Of a DNA stretch of 64,000 bases, positions 37,127 through 45,496 are shown one piece after another. Made by a program: the position numbers and the translations under genes. Within the stretch, counting starts at the first letter, position 1, and the number at the start of each line of letters is the position of its first letter. Below the pieces are notes generated by a model. The model had not been told where the DNA came from, did not search any database, and was given only the letters and a program-made list of their open reading frames with translations. This DNA is from Actinomadura syzygii (GTDB taxonomy: Bacteria; Actinomycetota; Actinomycetes; Streptosporangiales; Streptosporangiaceae): assembly GCF_008085905.1 (NCBI RefSeq), contig NZ_VSFF01000018.1:124001-188000 (forward strand), written 5' to 3'.

Positions 37127-38169
37127 GGGCCGGTGAGCAGCGGCCACAGCCCGCCCGCGCCCGCCGCCGCGACCCGCCGTCCGAGCGCTGCGGACCACGC
37201 GTCCTCGTTGCCGGACTCGTCCCGCCAGGCCCACATCCGGGTGGTGCTGTGCCGCAACGCGTGCTCCTCGGTGAACCCGATCGCGCCGTGGACCTGGTGC
37301 GCCAGCGAGGCGACCACGCCGACCGCCTCCCCGGCGACGACCTTGGCCGCCGCGACCGCGAGCTCCGTGTCGCCGCCGGTGTCGTAGGCGAGCGCCGCGG
37401 CCTCGACGGCCGTCTTCGCGAGCAGCACCTCACCGGCCATCGCGGCCAGATGCTGCTGGACGGCCTGGAACCGCGCGATCGGCCTGCCGAACTGCTCGCG
37501 CTCGCCCGCGTAGGCGACGGCCAGCGCCAGCGCCCGGCGAGCGGCGCCGGTCATCAGCGCGGCGCGGCCGAGCGCCGCCCGCGCGTGGAACGCGTCCGCC
37601 GTGACCGCGCTCGCGGCGTGGACCCGGGAGGCGGGGACGACGGCGTCGACGTCCAGGTCGTCGCGCGGCTCGCCCGCCAGGTTCGTCCCGTGTGCCGGGC
37701 GGACGTCGGCGCGCTCCAGCACGATCACGCGGGCGCCGTCGAGGAGGGCGATCTGGTGCGCGTGCCGCGCCCAGGGCACGCGGGCGATCCTCCCCTGTAC
37801 GGAGAGCCCGCCGCCCACCGGACGCGTCCGCAACCCCGGCCCCGCGACCGCCGCCGTCATCGGACCGGACGGCACCGCGCCACCGCAGCCGGCGATGAGC
37901 CACCCCGCGAGCAGCGCCGCCTCCGCGAGCGGGACGCTCGCCGCGAACTCGCCCAGCACTTCCAGCACGGCCACGGCGTGGGCGACGTCGCCGCCGGAGC
38001 CGCCGTACTCCTCCGGCACCCCCACGGCGGTGACGCCGATCTGCTCCAGCGCCGTCCACAGCCCGGCGTTCCAGCCGCCGTCCGCGCAGGCCGCCACGGC
38101 ACCGGCATCGCTCAGCTCCGAGCACGCCTCCCGCACCGTGGCCACAAGCGTCGCCGTCATCTCGTTCAT
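37108..38169 (-). CDS. Acyl-CoA dehydrogenase, short subunit of a second pair
   Basis: A 353-residue dehydrogenase-like protein. The core GEREQFGRPIARFQAVQQHL is present, while the flavin loop and the catalytic Glu motif are missing, as in the short partner at 29.2 kb. It follows the long subunit gene on the same strand, separated only by copy B of the stem-loop repeat. ATG at 38169 is preceded by AGGCAGGG, supplied by that repeat. Likely half of an alpha2-beta2 enzyme. Confidence 0.88.
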   Translation of the reverse strand: MNEMTATLVATVREACSELSDAGAVAACADGGWNAGLWTALEQIGVTAVGVPEEYGGSGGDVAHAVAVLEVLGEFAASVPLAEAALLAGWLIAGCGGAVPSGPMTAAVAGPGLRTRPVGGGLSVQGRIARVPWARHAHQIALLDGARVIVLERADVRPAHGTNLAGEPRDDLDVDAVVPASRVHAASAVTADAFHARAALGRAALMTGAARRALALAVAYAGEREQFGRPIARFQAVQQHLAAMAGEVLLAKTAVEAAALAYDTGGDTELAVAAAKVVAGEAVGVVASLAHQVHGAIGFTEEHALRHSTTRMWAWRDESGNEDAWSAALGRRVAAAGAGGLWPLLTGPARSGG

Positions 38170-38242
38170 CGAGCCCTGCCTTTCTGGGGACGACCCCCAG
38201 ACCACCGGAGGGGCCCCGGTGATCCTCGCTCCGCTCCGGTCA
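38170..38242 (-). repeat. Intergenic stem-loop repeat, copy B
   Basis: Read on the minus strand, this 70-base spacer matches copy A at 6110-6185: GATGACCGG at the upstream stop, GAGGATC, GGGGCCCCTCCGG, GGGGGTCGTCCCC and AAAGGCAGGGC before the start codon. It again joins two co-directional genes. Confidence 0.7.
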
Positions 38243-39379
38243 TCGGGTTCCCAATTCCTTCGCGACGACCCCGCGCAAGATCTCGTTGGTGCCGCCGCGG
38301 AGGGTGAATCCGGGGCTGTGCAGGATCGCCTCGGCCAGCAGCCGGGGCAGTGGCCGGTCGGATCCGGGGTCGGGGACGGCCCGGGTCAGCAACCGGACGG
38401 TGTCGGTGACCACGCTCTCGAAACGGGTGCCGAGATCCTTGATCGCCGCGGCCTGCACGGCGGGCGCGGCGCCCGCCTCCAGCCGTCCGGCGACGGCGAG
38501 GGACGCCTGCCGGAGCGCCCACATCCGCGCGACCACCGCGCCCACCCGCGATGCCTCGTGGTCCCGGAGTCGTTCCACGGCGAGGGACAGCAGCGGGAAC
38601 GTCGACAGGAACCGCTCCGGGCCGCTGCGTTCCATCGCCAGCTCGCCGGTCACCTGATGCCAGCCCGATCCGGGCTCGCCGAGCACCCGGGCGTCCGGGA
38701 CGAACACCTCGTCCAGCACCACCTCGTTGAAATGGTGCTCGCCGGTGAGCAGCCGGATCGGCCTGACGTGCACGTCCGGATGAGGAAGCTCGACGATGAA
38801 CTGGGACAGCCCGGCGTGCCGGTCGGCGGTCCGCGGCTCGGTCCGGACAAGGACGATCATGGCGTGCGCGCGGTGCGCGCCGCTCGTCCAGACCTTCGTC
38901 CCGGCGAGCCGCCAGCCGCCGTCGACCCGCGTGCCGCGGGCGCGCACGGACGCGAGGTCGGAGCCGGTGTCGGGCTCGCTCATCCCCGCCGCGAAGAAGC
39001 ACTCGCCCCGGGCGATCCGCGGGAGGAACGCGTGTTTCTGCTCCTCCGTCCCGAACCTGAGCAGGCTCGGCCCGGACTGCCGGTCGGCGATCCAGTGCGC
39101 CGCGACCGGCGCCCCCGCCGCGAGCAGCTCCTCGGTGACGACGAACCGGGCCAGCGCCCCCGCGGCCGTTCCGCCGTACCGCTCGGGGAAGGCCATGCCG
39201 AGCCAGCCGCGCTCGCCCAGCCGCCCGCTGAACCCGCCGTCCCAGCCGCCGAGCCACTGGTCGCAGCGCGACTCGATCCGTCCCGCGGACAGTTCGTCGC
39301 GCAGGAACGCGCGCACGTCCGCGCGCAGGACGTCGAGCTCGGCCGGAAGCGCGACGGGTTCGAGGTTCCAGAAGTCCAT
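38240..39379 (-). CDS. Acyl-CoA dehydrogenase, long subunit of a second pair
   Basis: A 379-residue dehydrogenase with flavin loop GMSEPDTGSDLASVRARG and C-terminal FTLRGGTNEILRGV, in which Gly replaces the catalytic Glu. Together with the short protein encoded next it reproduces the pair architecture seen at 29-31 kb, in the same cluster but on the other strand. Confidence 0.9.
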   Translation of the reverse strand: MDFWNLEPVALPAELDVLRADVRAFLRDELSAGRIESRCDQWLGGWDGGFSGRLGERGWLGMAFPERYGGTAAGALARFVVTEELLAAGAPVAAHWIADRQSGPSLLRFGTEEQKHAFLPRIARGECFFAAGMSEPDTGSDLASVRARGTRVDGGWRLAGTKVWTSGAHRAHAMIVLVRTEPRTADRHAGLSQFIVELPHPDVHVRPIRLLTGEHHFNEVVLDEVFVPDARVLGEPGSGWHQVTGELAMERSGPERFLSTFPLLSLAVERLRDHEASRVGAVVARMWALRQASLAVAGRLEAGAAPAVQAAAIKDLGTRFESVVTDTVRLLTRAVPDPGSDRPLPRLLAEAILHSPGFTLRGGTNEILRGVVAKELGTR

Positions 39380-39409
39380 GTGCTGCCGTCCTCTCTCCTC
39401 GGCCGGTGA

Positions 39410-40213
39410 TCAGCGGAGCGCCCAGCGGCCGGTGTAGGCCGGGGGAGCCGTCTTGCCGAGGAAGGCGCGGAACGCGGCGGGCGCGTCCTCGGTGGCGAGG
39501 TTCACCGCCTGCGCGTTCGCCTCGTTGCCGATGGCCTCGCGCAGCGTCCCGCCCGCGCCCTGGTGGAGCAGGGCCTTCGTCTGGGCGAGCGCGACCGGCG
39601 GGAGCGCCGCGAGGCGCCGGGCCAGCTCGGCGGTGAAACCCGCCAGCTCGTCCGCCGGTTTGATCCAGGTCACGAGCCCTAGGTCGCGGGCCTCCGCGGC
39701 GCCGATCGTCTCGGCGAGCAGCGCCAGTCGCTTGGCCTGCTGGAGGCCGACGAGCCGCGGCAGGAACCAGGACCCGCCGAAGTCGAGCGACAGCCCGCGC
39801 CGGGCGAAGATCTGGGAGAACCGGGCGGACTCCGCCGCGACGACGAGATCGCAGGCCAGCGCGAGGTTCCAGCCCGCTCCGGCGGCGATGCCCTCGACCT
39901 TGGCGATCACCGGCTTCGGCAGTTCGGCGAGGACGGCGGCGATGGCGCCGACCCGGCGCATCCGCGCGACCGGATGCTCCGTGCGGGACGCGCCGCCGAG
40001 GTCGGCGCCCGCGCAGAAGTCGCCGCCCGCCCCGGTCACGACGACGGCCCGGACCGTGTCGTCGGCGGCGAGGTCGTCCAGCGCGGCGCGGAGCAGCCGC
40101 CAGCCCCGCTCGTCGAGGGCGTTCTTGCGGGACGGCCGGTTCAGCGTGAGCGTGGCCGTTGCGCCGTCCCGGGTGACGAGCACCGATTCGGATGCGGTCA
40201 TCTCCGTGGTCAT
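39410..40213 (-). CDS. Enoyl-CoA hydratase/isomerase
   Basis: A 267-residue crotonase-fold protein. The oxyanion-hole segments are FCAGADL and EGIAAGAGWNLALACD; the second catalytic Glu position reads SLDFGGSW, without the usual Glu, so it may act as an isomerase or hydrolase rather than a standard hydratase. AAAGGAG precedes the ATG. Second gene of the minus-strand operon under operator 4. Confidence 0.88.
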   Translation of the reverse strand: MTTEMTASESVLVTRDGATATLTLNRPSRKNALDERGWRLLRAALDDLAADDTVRAVVVTGAGGDFCAGADLGGASRTEHPVARMRRVGAIAAVLAELPKPVIAKVEGIAAGAGWNLALACDLVVAAESARFSQIFARRGLSLDFGGSWFLPRLVGLQQAKRLALLAETIGAAEARDLGLVTWIKPADELAGFTAELARRLAALPPVALAQTKALLHQGAGGTLREAIGNEANAQAVNLATEDAPAAFRAFLGKTAPPAYTGRWALR

Positions 40214-40230
40214 GTCGTGCTCTCCTTTGG

Positions 40231-41013
40231 TCAGCGTCCCTCGAACACGGGTGCGCGGCGGTCGCGGAACGCGGCCATCGCCTCGGCGGAGTCCCGGGTG
40301 CCGTGCACGACGGCCATGTGCGAGGAGATCAGGTCGAGCGCGGTCCGGACGTCGGCGCGCGCCGACTGGTGCGCCGCCCTTTTGATCATCCGCACGTTGA
40401 CCGGCGGCTGCTCCGCGAGCCTGCGGGCGTACCGGCGCCACGCGTCCGGGAACTCCTCGTCGGGGTGGACGTGGTCGGCGATGCCGATGCGGCGGGCCTC
40501 GTCGGCGTCCACGAAGTCGCCGGTCCAGAGGAGTTCGAGCGCCTTCGCCATCCCGACCAGCCGCGGCAGGTAGTAGCAGCCGCCGTCACCGGGCACGAGC
40601 CCGATCCTGATGTAGCCCTCCGACAGCCGCGCAGACCGCGCGAGCAGCCGGACGTCGCACATCAGCGCCATGTCCATCCCCGCGCCGACGGCGATCCCGT
40701 TCACGGCCGCGATCAGCGGCTTGTCCAGCTCCTCGACCGCGTGCGCGACCCGGTGGATGCGGTCGGTGAGCAGCGACTTGACGGCGAGCGGCCCGGTCGC
40801 CTCCGCGTCGAACGTGTCGAGGTCGATGCCGGAGCAGAACGCGTCCCCGGCGCCGGTGACGACGACGACCCGCACGTCCGGGTCCGTCCGCGCGGAGGTG
40901 AGCGCCTCGGCCCACCGGTCGATCATCCCGAGCGTGAACGCGTTCTTCAGGTGCGGGCGGTTCAGCAGGATCGTGCCGATCCCGTCCCGCACCGTGTACT
41001 CCAGGTCTGCCAT
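40231..41013 (-). CDS. Enoyl-CoA hydratase/isomerase
   Basis: A 260-residue crotonase-fold protein, first gene of the minus-strand operon. The oxyanion segments are FCSGIDL and NGIAVGAGMDMALMCD. The later active-site region reads IGLVPGDGG, with Asp/Gly where hydratases carry Glu. It begins 73 bases from operator 4 in the promoter's direction. Confidence 0.9.
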   Translation of the reverse strand: MADLEYTVRDGIGTILLNRPHLKNAFTLGMIDRWAEALTSARTDPDVRVVVVTGAGDAFCSGIDLDTFDAEATGPLAVKSLLTDRIHRVAHAVEELDKPLIAAVNGIAVGAGMDMALMCDVRLLARSARLSEGYIRIGLVPGDGGCYYLPRLVGMAKALELLWTGDFVDADEARRIGIADHVHPDEEFPDAWRRYARRLAEQPPVNVRMIKRAAHQSARADVRTALDLISSHMAVVHGTRDSAEAMAAFRDRRAPVFEGR

Positions 41014-41085
41014 CAGTGGATCTCCTCAAGCGCTGGACCGCGGCGGCGGCCGGGCGGGCGGGTTCGGCGGGGGCCCGCATTGAAT

Positions 41086-41103
41086 ACATACTACCACGTA
41101 GGT
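41086..41103 (-). promoter_or_regulatory. TetR-regulon operator 4, between divergent hydratase genes
   Basis: On the minus strand ACCTACGTGGTAGTATGT, identical to operators 1 and 2; its -10-like TAGTAT points toward the minus-strand operon (41013 to 37108). It is 64 bases from the opposite hydratase gene and may control both. Confidence 0.75.
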
Positions 41104-41166
41104 TATTTTCTCTGGGACGATCCCGTCGCGCCGTGCGGCGGACGTCGAGCACGGAGGAGGTCGCGG

Positions 41167-41991
41167 ATGGACTACTCGGGGCTGGCGCCCGGCCTGCTGG
41201 TCGAGGCGGACGGGCCGCTGCGGATCGTCACGATGAACCGTCCGGACGAGCTCAACTCGTTCGACGACGCCCTGCACGTGGGCATGCGGCGGGTGTGGGA
41301 CCTGCTGGTCGACGACGAGGACGCCCGCGCCGTGGTGCTCACCGGCGCGGGCAGGGTGTTCAGCGCGGGCGGGCACGTGCCGAACTTCGTCCGCAACCAC
41401 CACGACCAGGCGGCGCGGCGGCGCGACATCCGGGAGGGCGAGCGGCTCGCCCGCGCGATGCTGGCGTGCGAGCTGCCGGTGGTCGCGGCGGTGAACGGCC
41501 CGGCGGTCGGGCTCGGATGCAGCCTCGCCACCATGTCCGACTTCGTGGTCATGTCGGAGGACGCCTTCATGAGCGACCCGCACGTCGCCATCGGGCTCGT
41601 CGCGGGCGACGGCGGCGCGGTCACCTGGCCGTGGCTGACCAGCATGCTCACCGCCAAGGAGTTCCTGCTGCTCGGCGACCGGATCCCGGCCGCCGAGGCC
41701 ATGCGGGCCGGGCTGTGCAACCGGGTGGTGCCCGCCGGCGAGGTGCTCCGGACCGCGAAGGAGTTCGCGCACCGGTTCGCCGCGCTTCCGGCCCAGTCGG
41801 TGCGCGACACCAAGCGGGCCCTCAACATGCACCTGCTCGACTCGGCGAACAGCGTCCTGAACTTCGCCCTCGCCGCCGAGTTCGAGTCGTTCGGCACGGA
41901 GGACATCAAGACGCGCGTCGCGCAGTTCCTCGCCAAGGACAAGGACGGAGCCAAGGACAAGGCCGCCAAGTCAGAGAGGTCTGGAAGCTGA
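41167..41991 (+). CDS. Enoyl-CoA hydratase/isomerase
   Basis: A 274-residue crotonase-fold protein. Oxyanion segments are FSAGGHVPN and NGPAVGLGCSLATMSD; the third region is IGLVAGDGGAV. It ends in a lysine-rich tail of about 20 residues. GGAGGAGG lies before the ATG. First of three genes (hydratase, nitroreductase, SnoaL-like) divergent from the minus-strand operon. Confidence 0.9.
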   Translation: MDYSGLAPGLLVEADGPLRIVTMNRPDELNSFDDALHVGMRRVWDLLVDDEDARAVVLTGAGRVFSAGGHVPNFVRNHHDQAARRRDIREGERLARAMLACELPVVAAVNGPAVGLGCSLATMSDFVVMSEDAFMSDPHVAIGLVAGDGGAVTWPWLTSMLTAKEFLLLGDRIPAAEAMRAGLCNRVVPAGEVLRTAKEFAHRFAALPAQSVRDTKRALNMHLLDSANSVLNFALAAEFESFGTEDIKTRVAQFLAKDKDGAKDKAAKSERSGS

Positions 41992-42620
41992 TGGACACCG
42001 CGGTCACGGACCGGCTGCTCTCCACGACCCGCGCCGTCCGCCGCCGGCTCGACCTCGGGCGGCCGGTCGAGCGCGAGGTGATCCTCGACTGCCTCCGCCT
42101 CGCGGTGCAGGCGCCCACGGGCGGCAACAAGCAGGCGTGGCGCTGGCTCGTCGTGGACGACCCGGAGGTGCGCGCGGCCGTCGCCGGCGTCTACGCGCGC
42201 CGCACCCTCGCGATCATCGACCGGCGGTACCCGCACATCCAGGACGCGCAGACCAGGCGCGTCTACGACGGCGCCCGGTATCTCGCGACGGTGCTGGCGC
42301 AGGTCCCGGTGCTGATCGTGCCGTGCGTGGAGGGACGTCCCGACGCGCCGGGCGCGGCGCATCCCAGCGCGTTCTACGGCTCGATCTTCCCGGCGGTCTG
42401 GAGTCTCCAGCTCGCGCTGCGGTCCCGCCGGATGGGCTCGGTTCTGACGACGCCGTTCGTGGAGGAGGACGAGCGCCTCTACACCGAGGCGCTGCGGCTG
42501 CCCGACACGATGACGCCCATCGCGCTGCTTCCCGTCGCCTACACGATCGGCGACGAGTTCAAGCCAGCCGACCGTCCGCCGGTCGAGACCATCACCCGCT
42601 GGAACCGGTGGACGGACTGA
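41991..42620 (+). CDS. Nitroreductase-family FMN protein
   Basis: A 209-residue nitroreductase-fold protein with the FMN phosphate site TRAVRRRLD and APTGGNKQAW near the N-terminus and GSVLTTPF downstream. Members reduce nitro groups, quinones or enones, and some are dehydrogenases. Its start shares a base with the hydratase stop, so they are coupled; a role in reducing an unsaturated ring or conjugated ketone is possible. Confidence 0.88.
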   Translation: MDTAVTDRLLSTTRAVRRRLDLGRPVEREVILDCLRLAVQAPTGGNKQAWRWLVVDDPEVRAAVAGVYARRTLAIIDRRYPHIQDAQTRRVYDGARYLATVLAQVPVLIVPCVEGRPDAPGAAHPSAFYGSIFPAVWSLQLALRSRRMGSVLTTPFVEEDERLYTEALRLPDTMTPIALLPVAYTIGDEFKPADRPPVETITRWNRWTD

Positions 42621-42622
42621 CG

Positions 42623-43156
42623 GTGACGGCAGCGGAAGACCTGCGGCTCCTGCTGGACGAGCGGGAGATCACCCGGCTCGTCTTGCGGTACGCCCACGGC
42701 GCCGACCGCGGAGACGTCGACATGGTCGAGTCCTGCTACCACCCGGGCGCCTACGACGACCACGGCTTCGCCAGCGGGACGGTCGAGGAGTTCACGGCGC
42801 GGATGCGCCGGGGGCCGTCCGGGCCGGGCGTCCGGCACCACCTCATCGGGAACGTGCTCATCGAGGTGCGGGACGCGGCCGCCGTCTGCGAGTCGTACTT
42901 CCTCTGCTACATGGAGGACCTCGACGGCGCCGGGACGGTCGCGCCCGCCGGCCTGTTCGCGGGCCGGTACGTCGACAGGCTGGAGAGGCGCGACGGCGGC
43001 TGGCGGATCCTGCACAGAATCTGTGTGCTGGACTGGAGCCGCAGGTCGGACGAGGCGCCGCCCGCCCCGCGCGCGGACACCTTCGGCCACGGCCGCCGCG
43101 ACGACCGCGACCCGGCCGCCGCGGCCTTCCGCGAACTCGCCGCGAGCCGCCCGTAG
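42623..43156 (+). CDS. SnoaL-like (NTF2-fold) protein
   Basis: A 177-residue SnoaL_4-type protein: LLLDEREITRLVLRYAHGAD at the start and a C-terminal beta sheet with RDGGWRILHRICVLDWS. Such proteins act as isomerases or dehydratases in steroid and polyketide pathways, but no activity can be read here. GTG at 42623 directly after the nitroreductase stop; an in-frame GTG at 42608 would overlap it. Confidence 0.85.
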   Translation: MTAAEDLRLLLDEREITRLVLRYAHGADRGDVDMVESCYHPGAYDDHGFASGTVEEFTARMRRGPSGPGVRHHLIGNVLIEVRDAAAVCESYFLCYMEDLDGAGTVAPAGLFAGRYVDRLERRDGGWRILHRICVLDWSRRSDEAPPAPRADTFGHGRRDDRDPAAAAFRELAASRP

Positions 43157-43189
43157 CGCGGTCCGGCTCCGCTCCACTCTTCCAAAATG

Positions 43190-43207
43190 AGCTACGCAGT
43201 AGTATGT
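43190..43207 (+). promoter_or_regulatory. TetR-regulon operator 5, upstream of CoA-transferase
   Basis: AGCTACGCAGTAGTATGT, core CTAC-GCA-GTAG, with TAGTAT at 43200-43205 as -10. It leads the longest transcription unit of the cluster. Confidence 0.72.
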
Positions 43208-43299
43208 TTTTTCCTCAAGCCCGCAGGTGGGAGCCGGTACAGCTTAACCGGACCGTGCCGCATCGACGATCCGCGGTCCATCCGGAGAAAGGATCCGCC

Positions 43300-44496
43300 T
43301 TGACAGAACGGAGGGCTCTCGATGGCGTCGTCGTGCTCGACCTCAGCCAGGTGTACAACGGCCCGTACTGCACCCTGCTGCTGGCGCAGCTCGGCGCGGA
43401 GGTCATCAAGATCGAGCCGTTCGGCGGCGAGCCCGTCCGCTGGCGCGTCGTGGGCGAGCAGCAGACGACCGCGTTCGACCTGCTCAACGGCGGGAAGAAG
43501 AGCCTGCGGCTGAACCTGAAGGAGCCGCGCGGACGGGACCTGTTCCTGCGGCTGGTCGCGCGGGCGGACGTGGTCGTGGAGAACTTCGCCCCCGGCACCC
43601 TGGACCGGCTGGCCCTCGGCTACGCGGTCCTCGCGGAGGCCAACGAGCGGATCATCCTCGCGTCCGGACGGGGCTACGCCGCCACCACGCCGCAGGCCGG
43701 GCAGCGCGCCATGGATCTGACCATCCAGGCCGTGACCGGCGTGATGGCGACGACCGGGCAGCCCGACCAGCCGCCGACCAAGGCGGGCCCGGCGGTCGCC
43801 GACTTCTTCGGCGGCACCCACCTGATGGGCGCGGTCGCCGCGGCGCTCTACCAGCGCACGGTCACCGGGCGGGGCCAGCACGTCGAGGTCGCGATGCAGG
43901 ACGCCGTCGTCCCGTCGCTCGCCTCCAGCATCGCCGGTTACCTCGACAGCGGCGGGACGCTCCCGGAGCGGACCGGCAACCGGCACGGCGGCCTCGCCGT
44001 GTGCCCCTACAACGTGTACCCGGCGGCGGACGGCTGGGTCGCCGTCCTGTGCATGACAGACGGGCACTGGCGGACGCTGTGCCACCTGATGGAGCGCGCG
44101 GACCTCGCGGACGATCCCGCGTTCGCGTCGCCGCCCGCCCGCGTCGCGCAGATGGACAAGCTCGACGAGATCGTCGCGGCGTGGACGGCGGGCCGCACCC
44201 GCGACGACGTGGTCGACCGGCTGCAGGGCGCCGGGGTGCCCTGCGCGGCCGTGCGCGGCCTGGCCGACGTCATGTCCGGTCCGCTCGTCGGCGCCGACCG
44301 CATGATCCGGCCGGTGCGCGGCGCGGACGGCCGTCCGTCGTACGCCTTCGGCAGCCCGCTGCGCCTCGCGGACTCGGCGCCGCCGCCCGCCGAGGGAGCG
44401 GCCGCGCTCGGCGAGCACACCGAGGACGTCCTGGCGGAGCGGCTCGGCCTGGACGCCGCCGCGATCCGGGAACTGCGCGACGAGAACGTCGTCTAG
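43300..44496 (+). CDS. Type III CoA-transferase (CaiB/BaiF family)
   Basis: A 398-residue enzyme that moves CoA between carboxylic acids without ATP. The catalytic Asp is Asp139 in GQRAMDLTIQ, in a normal family setting, with VVENFAPGTLDRL before it. I choose the TTG at 43300 because AGAAAGGA lies six bases upstream; the ATG at 43204 falls in the operator. As the first gene of the unit it may activate the imported acid as its CoA ester. Confidence 0.9.
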   Translation: MTERRALDGVVVLDLSQVYNGPYCTLLLAQLGAEVIKIEPFGGEPVRWRVVGEQQTTAFDLLNGGKKSLRLNLKEPRGRDLFLRLVARADVVVENFAPGTLDRLALGYAVLAEANERIILASGRGYAATTPQAGQRAMDLTIQAVTGVMATTGQPDQPPTKAGPAVADFFGGTHLMGAVAAALYQRTVTGRGQHVEVAMQDAVVPSLASSIAGYLDSGGTLPERTGNRHGGLAVCPYNVYPAADGWVAVLCMTDGHWRTLCHLMERADLADDPAFASPPARVAQMDKLDEIVAAWTAGRTRDDVVDRLQGAGVPCAAVRGLADVMSGPLVGADRMIRPVRGADGRPSYAFGSPLRLADSAPPPAEGAAALGEHTEDVLAERLGLDAAAIRELRDENVV

Positions 44497-44505
44497 GAGA
44501 AATTC

Positions 44506-45009
44506 ATGCCCGTTGACGAGACGCTGCTCGACTCGATCCGGACCAATGCCGGCTCGGAGACCGTCCATTCGCTCGGACCGGTCACCGCATTGACGATCCG
44601 GCGCTACGCCCGCGCGATCGGAGAATCGAACCCCCTTTACCTCGACACGGAATTCGCCCGCGCCCGCGGGTACGCGGAGATCGTCGCGCCGCCCAACCTG
44701 GTCACCGCGATCACCTGCTGGGACGAGGGCCCGGCGGCCGAGGGCCTCCGCGAGGACGGCACCCCGCTGGTGATGCAACTGGAGGGCCTGCCGACCAGCG
44801 GCGTCCGGGTGATGGGCGGCGGCGAGGACATGGAGTTCCACGCGCCCATCACCGCCGGGACGACCGTGGTGGAGCGCTCCACGATGCTCGACGCCGAACT
44901 GCGGCAGGGACGGACGGGGCCGTTCATCGTCGTCCGCTACCGGCACGAGTTCGTCGACGGCGACGGAGTCCTCTTGGTGACCTCGACACGGAAGGTGCTG
45001 GTCCGATGA
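44506..45009 (+). CDS. MaoC-like hydratase, N-terminal-type subunit
   Basis: A 167-residue FAS1-type dehydratase (MaoC_dehydrat_N) protein with IRRYARAIGESNPLYLDTEF. AGGAGAAATTC precedes the ATG. It overlaps the next MaoC gene by ATGA. Adjacent pairs like this form heteromeric enoyl-CoA hydratases (ChsH1/ChsH2 type) with wide active sites for bulky acyl groups. Confidence 0.88.
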   Translation: MPVDETLLDSIRTNAGSETVHSLGPVTALTIRRYARAIGESNPLYLDTEFARARGYAEIVAPPNLVTAITCWDEGPAAEGLREDGTPLVMQLEGLPTSGVRVMGGGEDMEFHAPITAGTTVVERSTMLDAELRQGRTGPFIVVRYRHEFVDGDGVLLVTSTRKVLVR

Positions 45010-45473
45010 TGAGCGGTTCGACCACCAGTACCGGCACTGCCACCGGGCGCGAACCGAGGTTCGGCGACGTCCGCGCCGGCGACCGGCTGCCGGAGATGCG
45101 CCACGTTCCGACCAGGCTGCAACTCTTCAGATACAGCGCGGTGACGTGGAACACCCACCGCATCCACTTCGACCCCGACTACGCCGCGCAGGAGGGCTAT
45201 CCGGACGTCCTCGTCCAGTCCCATCTGCACGGCGCCTTCCTGGTGACGCTGTGCACGGAGTGGATGGGCGCGTCCGGGCGGCTGACCAGGCTCGGGGTCT
45301 CGGTCCGCCGCTACGCGGTGCCCGGCGACGTCCTCGTCTGCGCGGGCGTGGTCACGGGCGTCGAGCAGGTGGACGAGGGCCACGGGCTGGTCCATCTCGA
45401 CGTCACCGAGACCCGCGAGTCCGACGGCGCGGTATGCGCCACCGCGACCGCGACGATCGTGCTGCCGCTGTGA
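45006..45473 (+). CDS. MaoC-like hydratase, catalytic subunit
   Basis: A 155-residue hot-dog protein carrying the hydratase-2 motif as YSAVTWNTHRIHFDPDYA, so the catalytic residues are here rather than in the coupled neighbour. Predicted to form one heteromeric hydratase with it. Confidence 0.88.
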   Translation: MMSGSTTSTGTATGREPRFGDVRAGDRLPEMRHVPTRLQLFRYSAVTWNTHRIHFDPDYAAQEGYPDVLVQSHLHGAFLVTLCTEWMGASGRLTRLGVSVRRYAVPGDVLVCAGVVTGVEQVDEGHGLVHLDVTETRESDGAVCATATATIVLPL

Positions 45474-45496
45474 GCGGGGAACGGGAAACGGGGAAA

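Noticed and set aside
43204..43299. N-terminal extension of the CoA-transferase from the ATG at 43204
   Set aside because: The ATG lies inside the TetR operator and -10 region; the TTG at 43300 has a proper ribosome site.
42907..44946. Long reverse-strand frame over the CoA-transferase and MaoC genes
   Set aside because: No recognisable motifs, covers several intact forward genes; a shadow frame.
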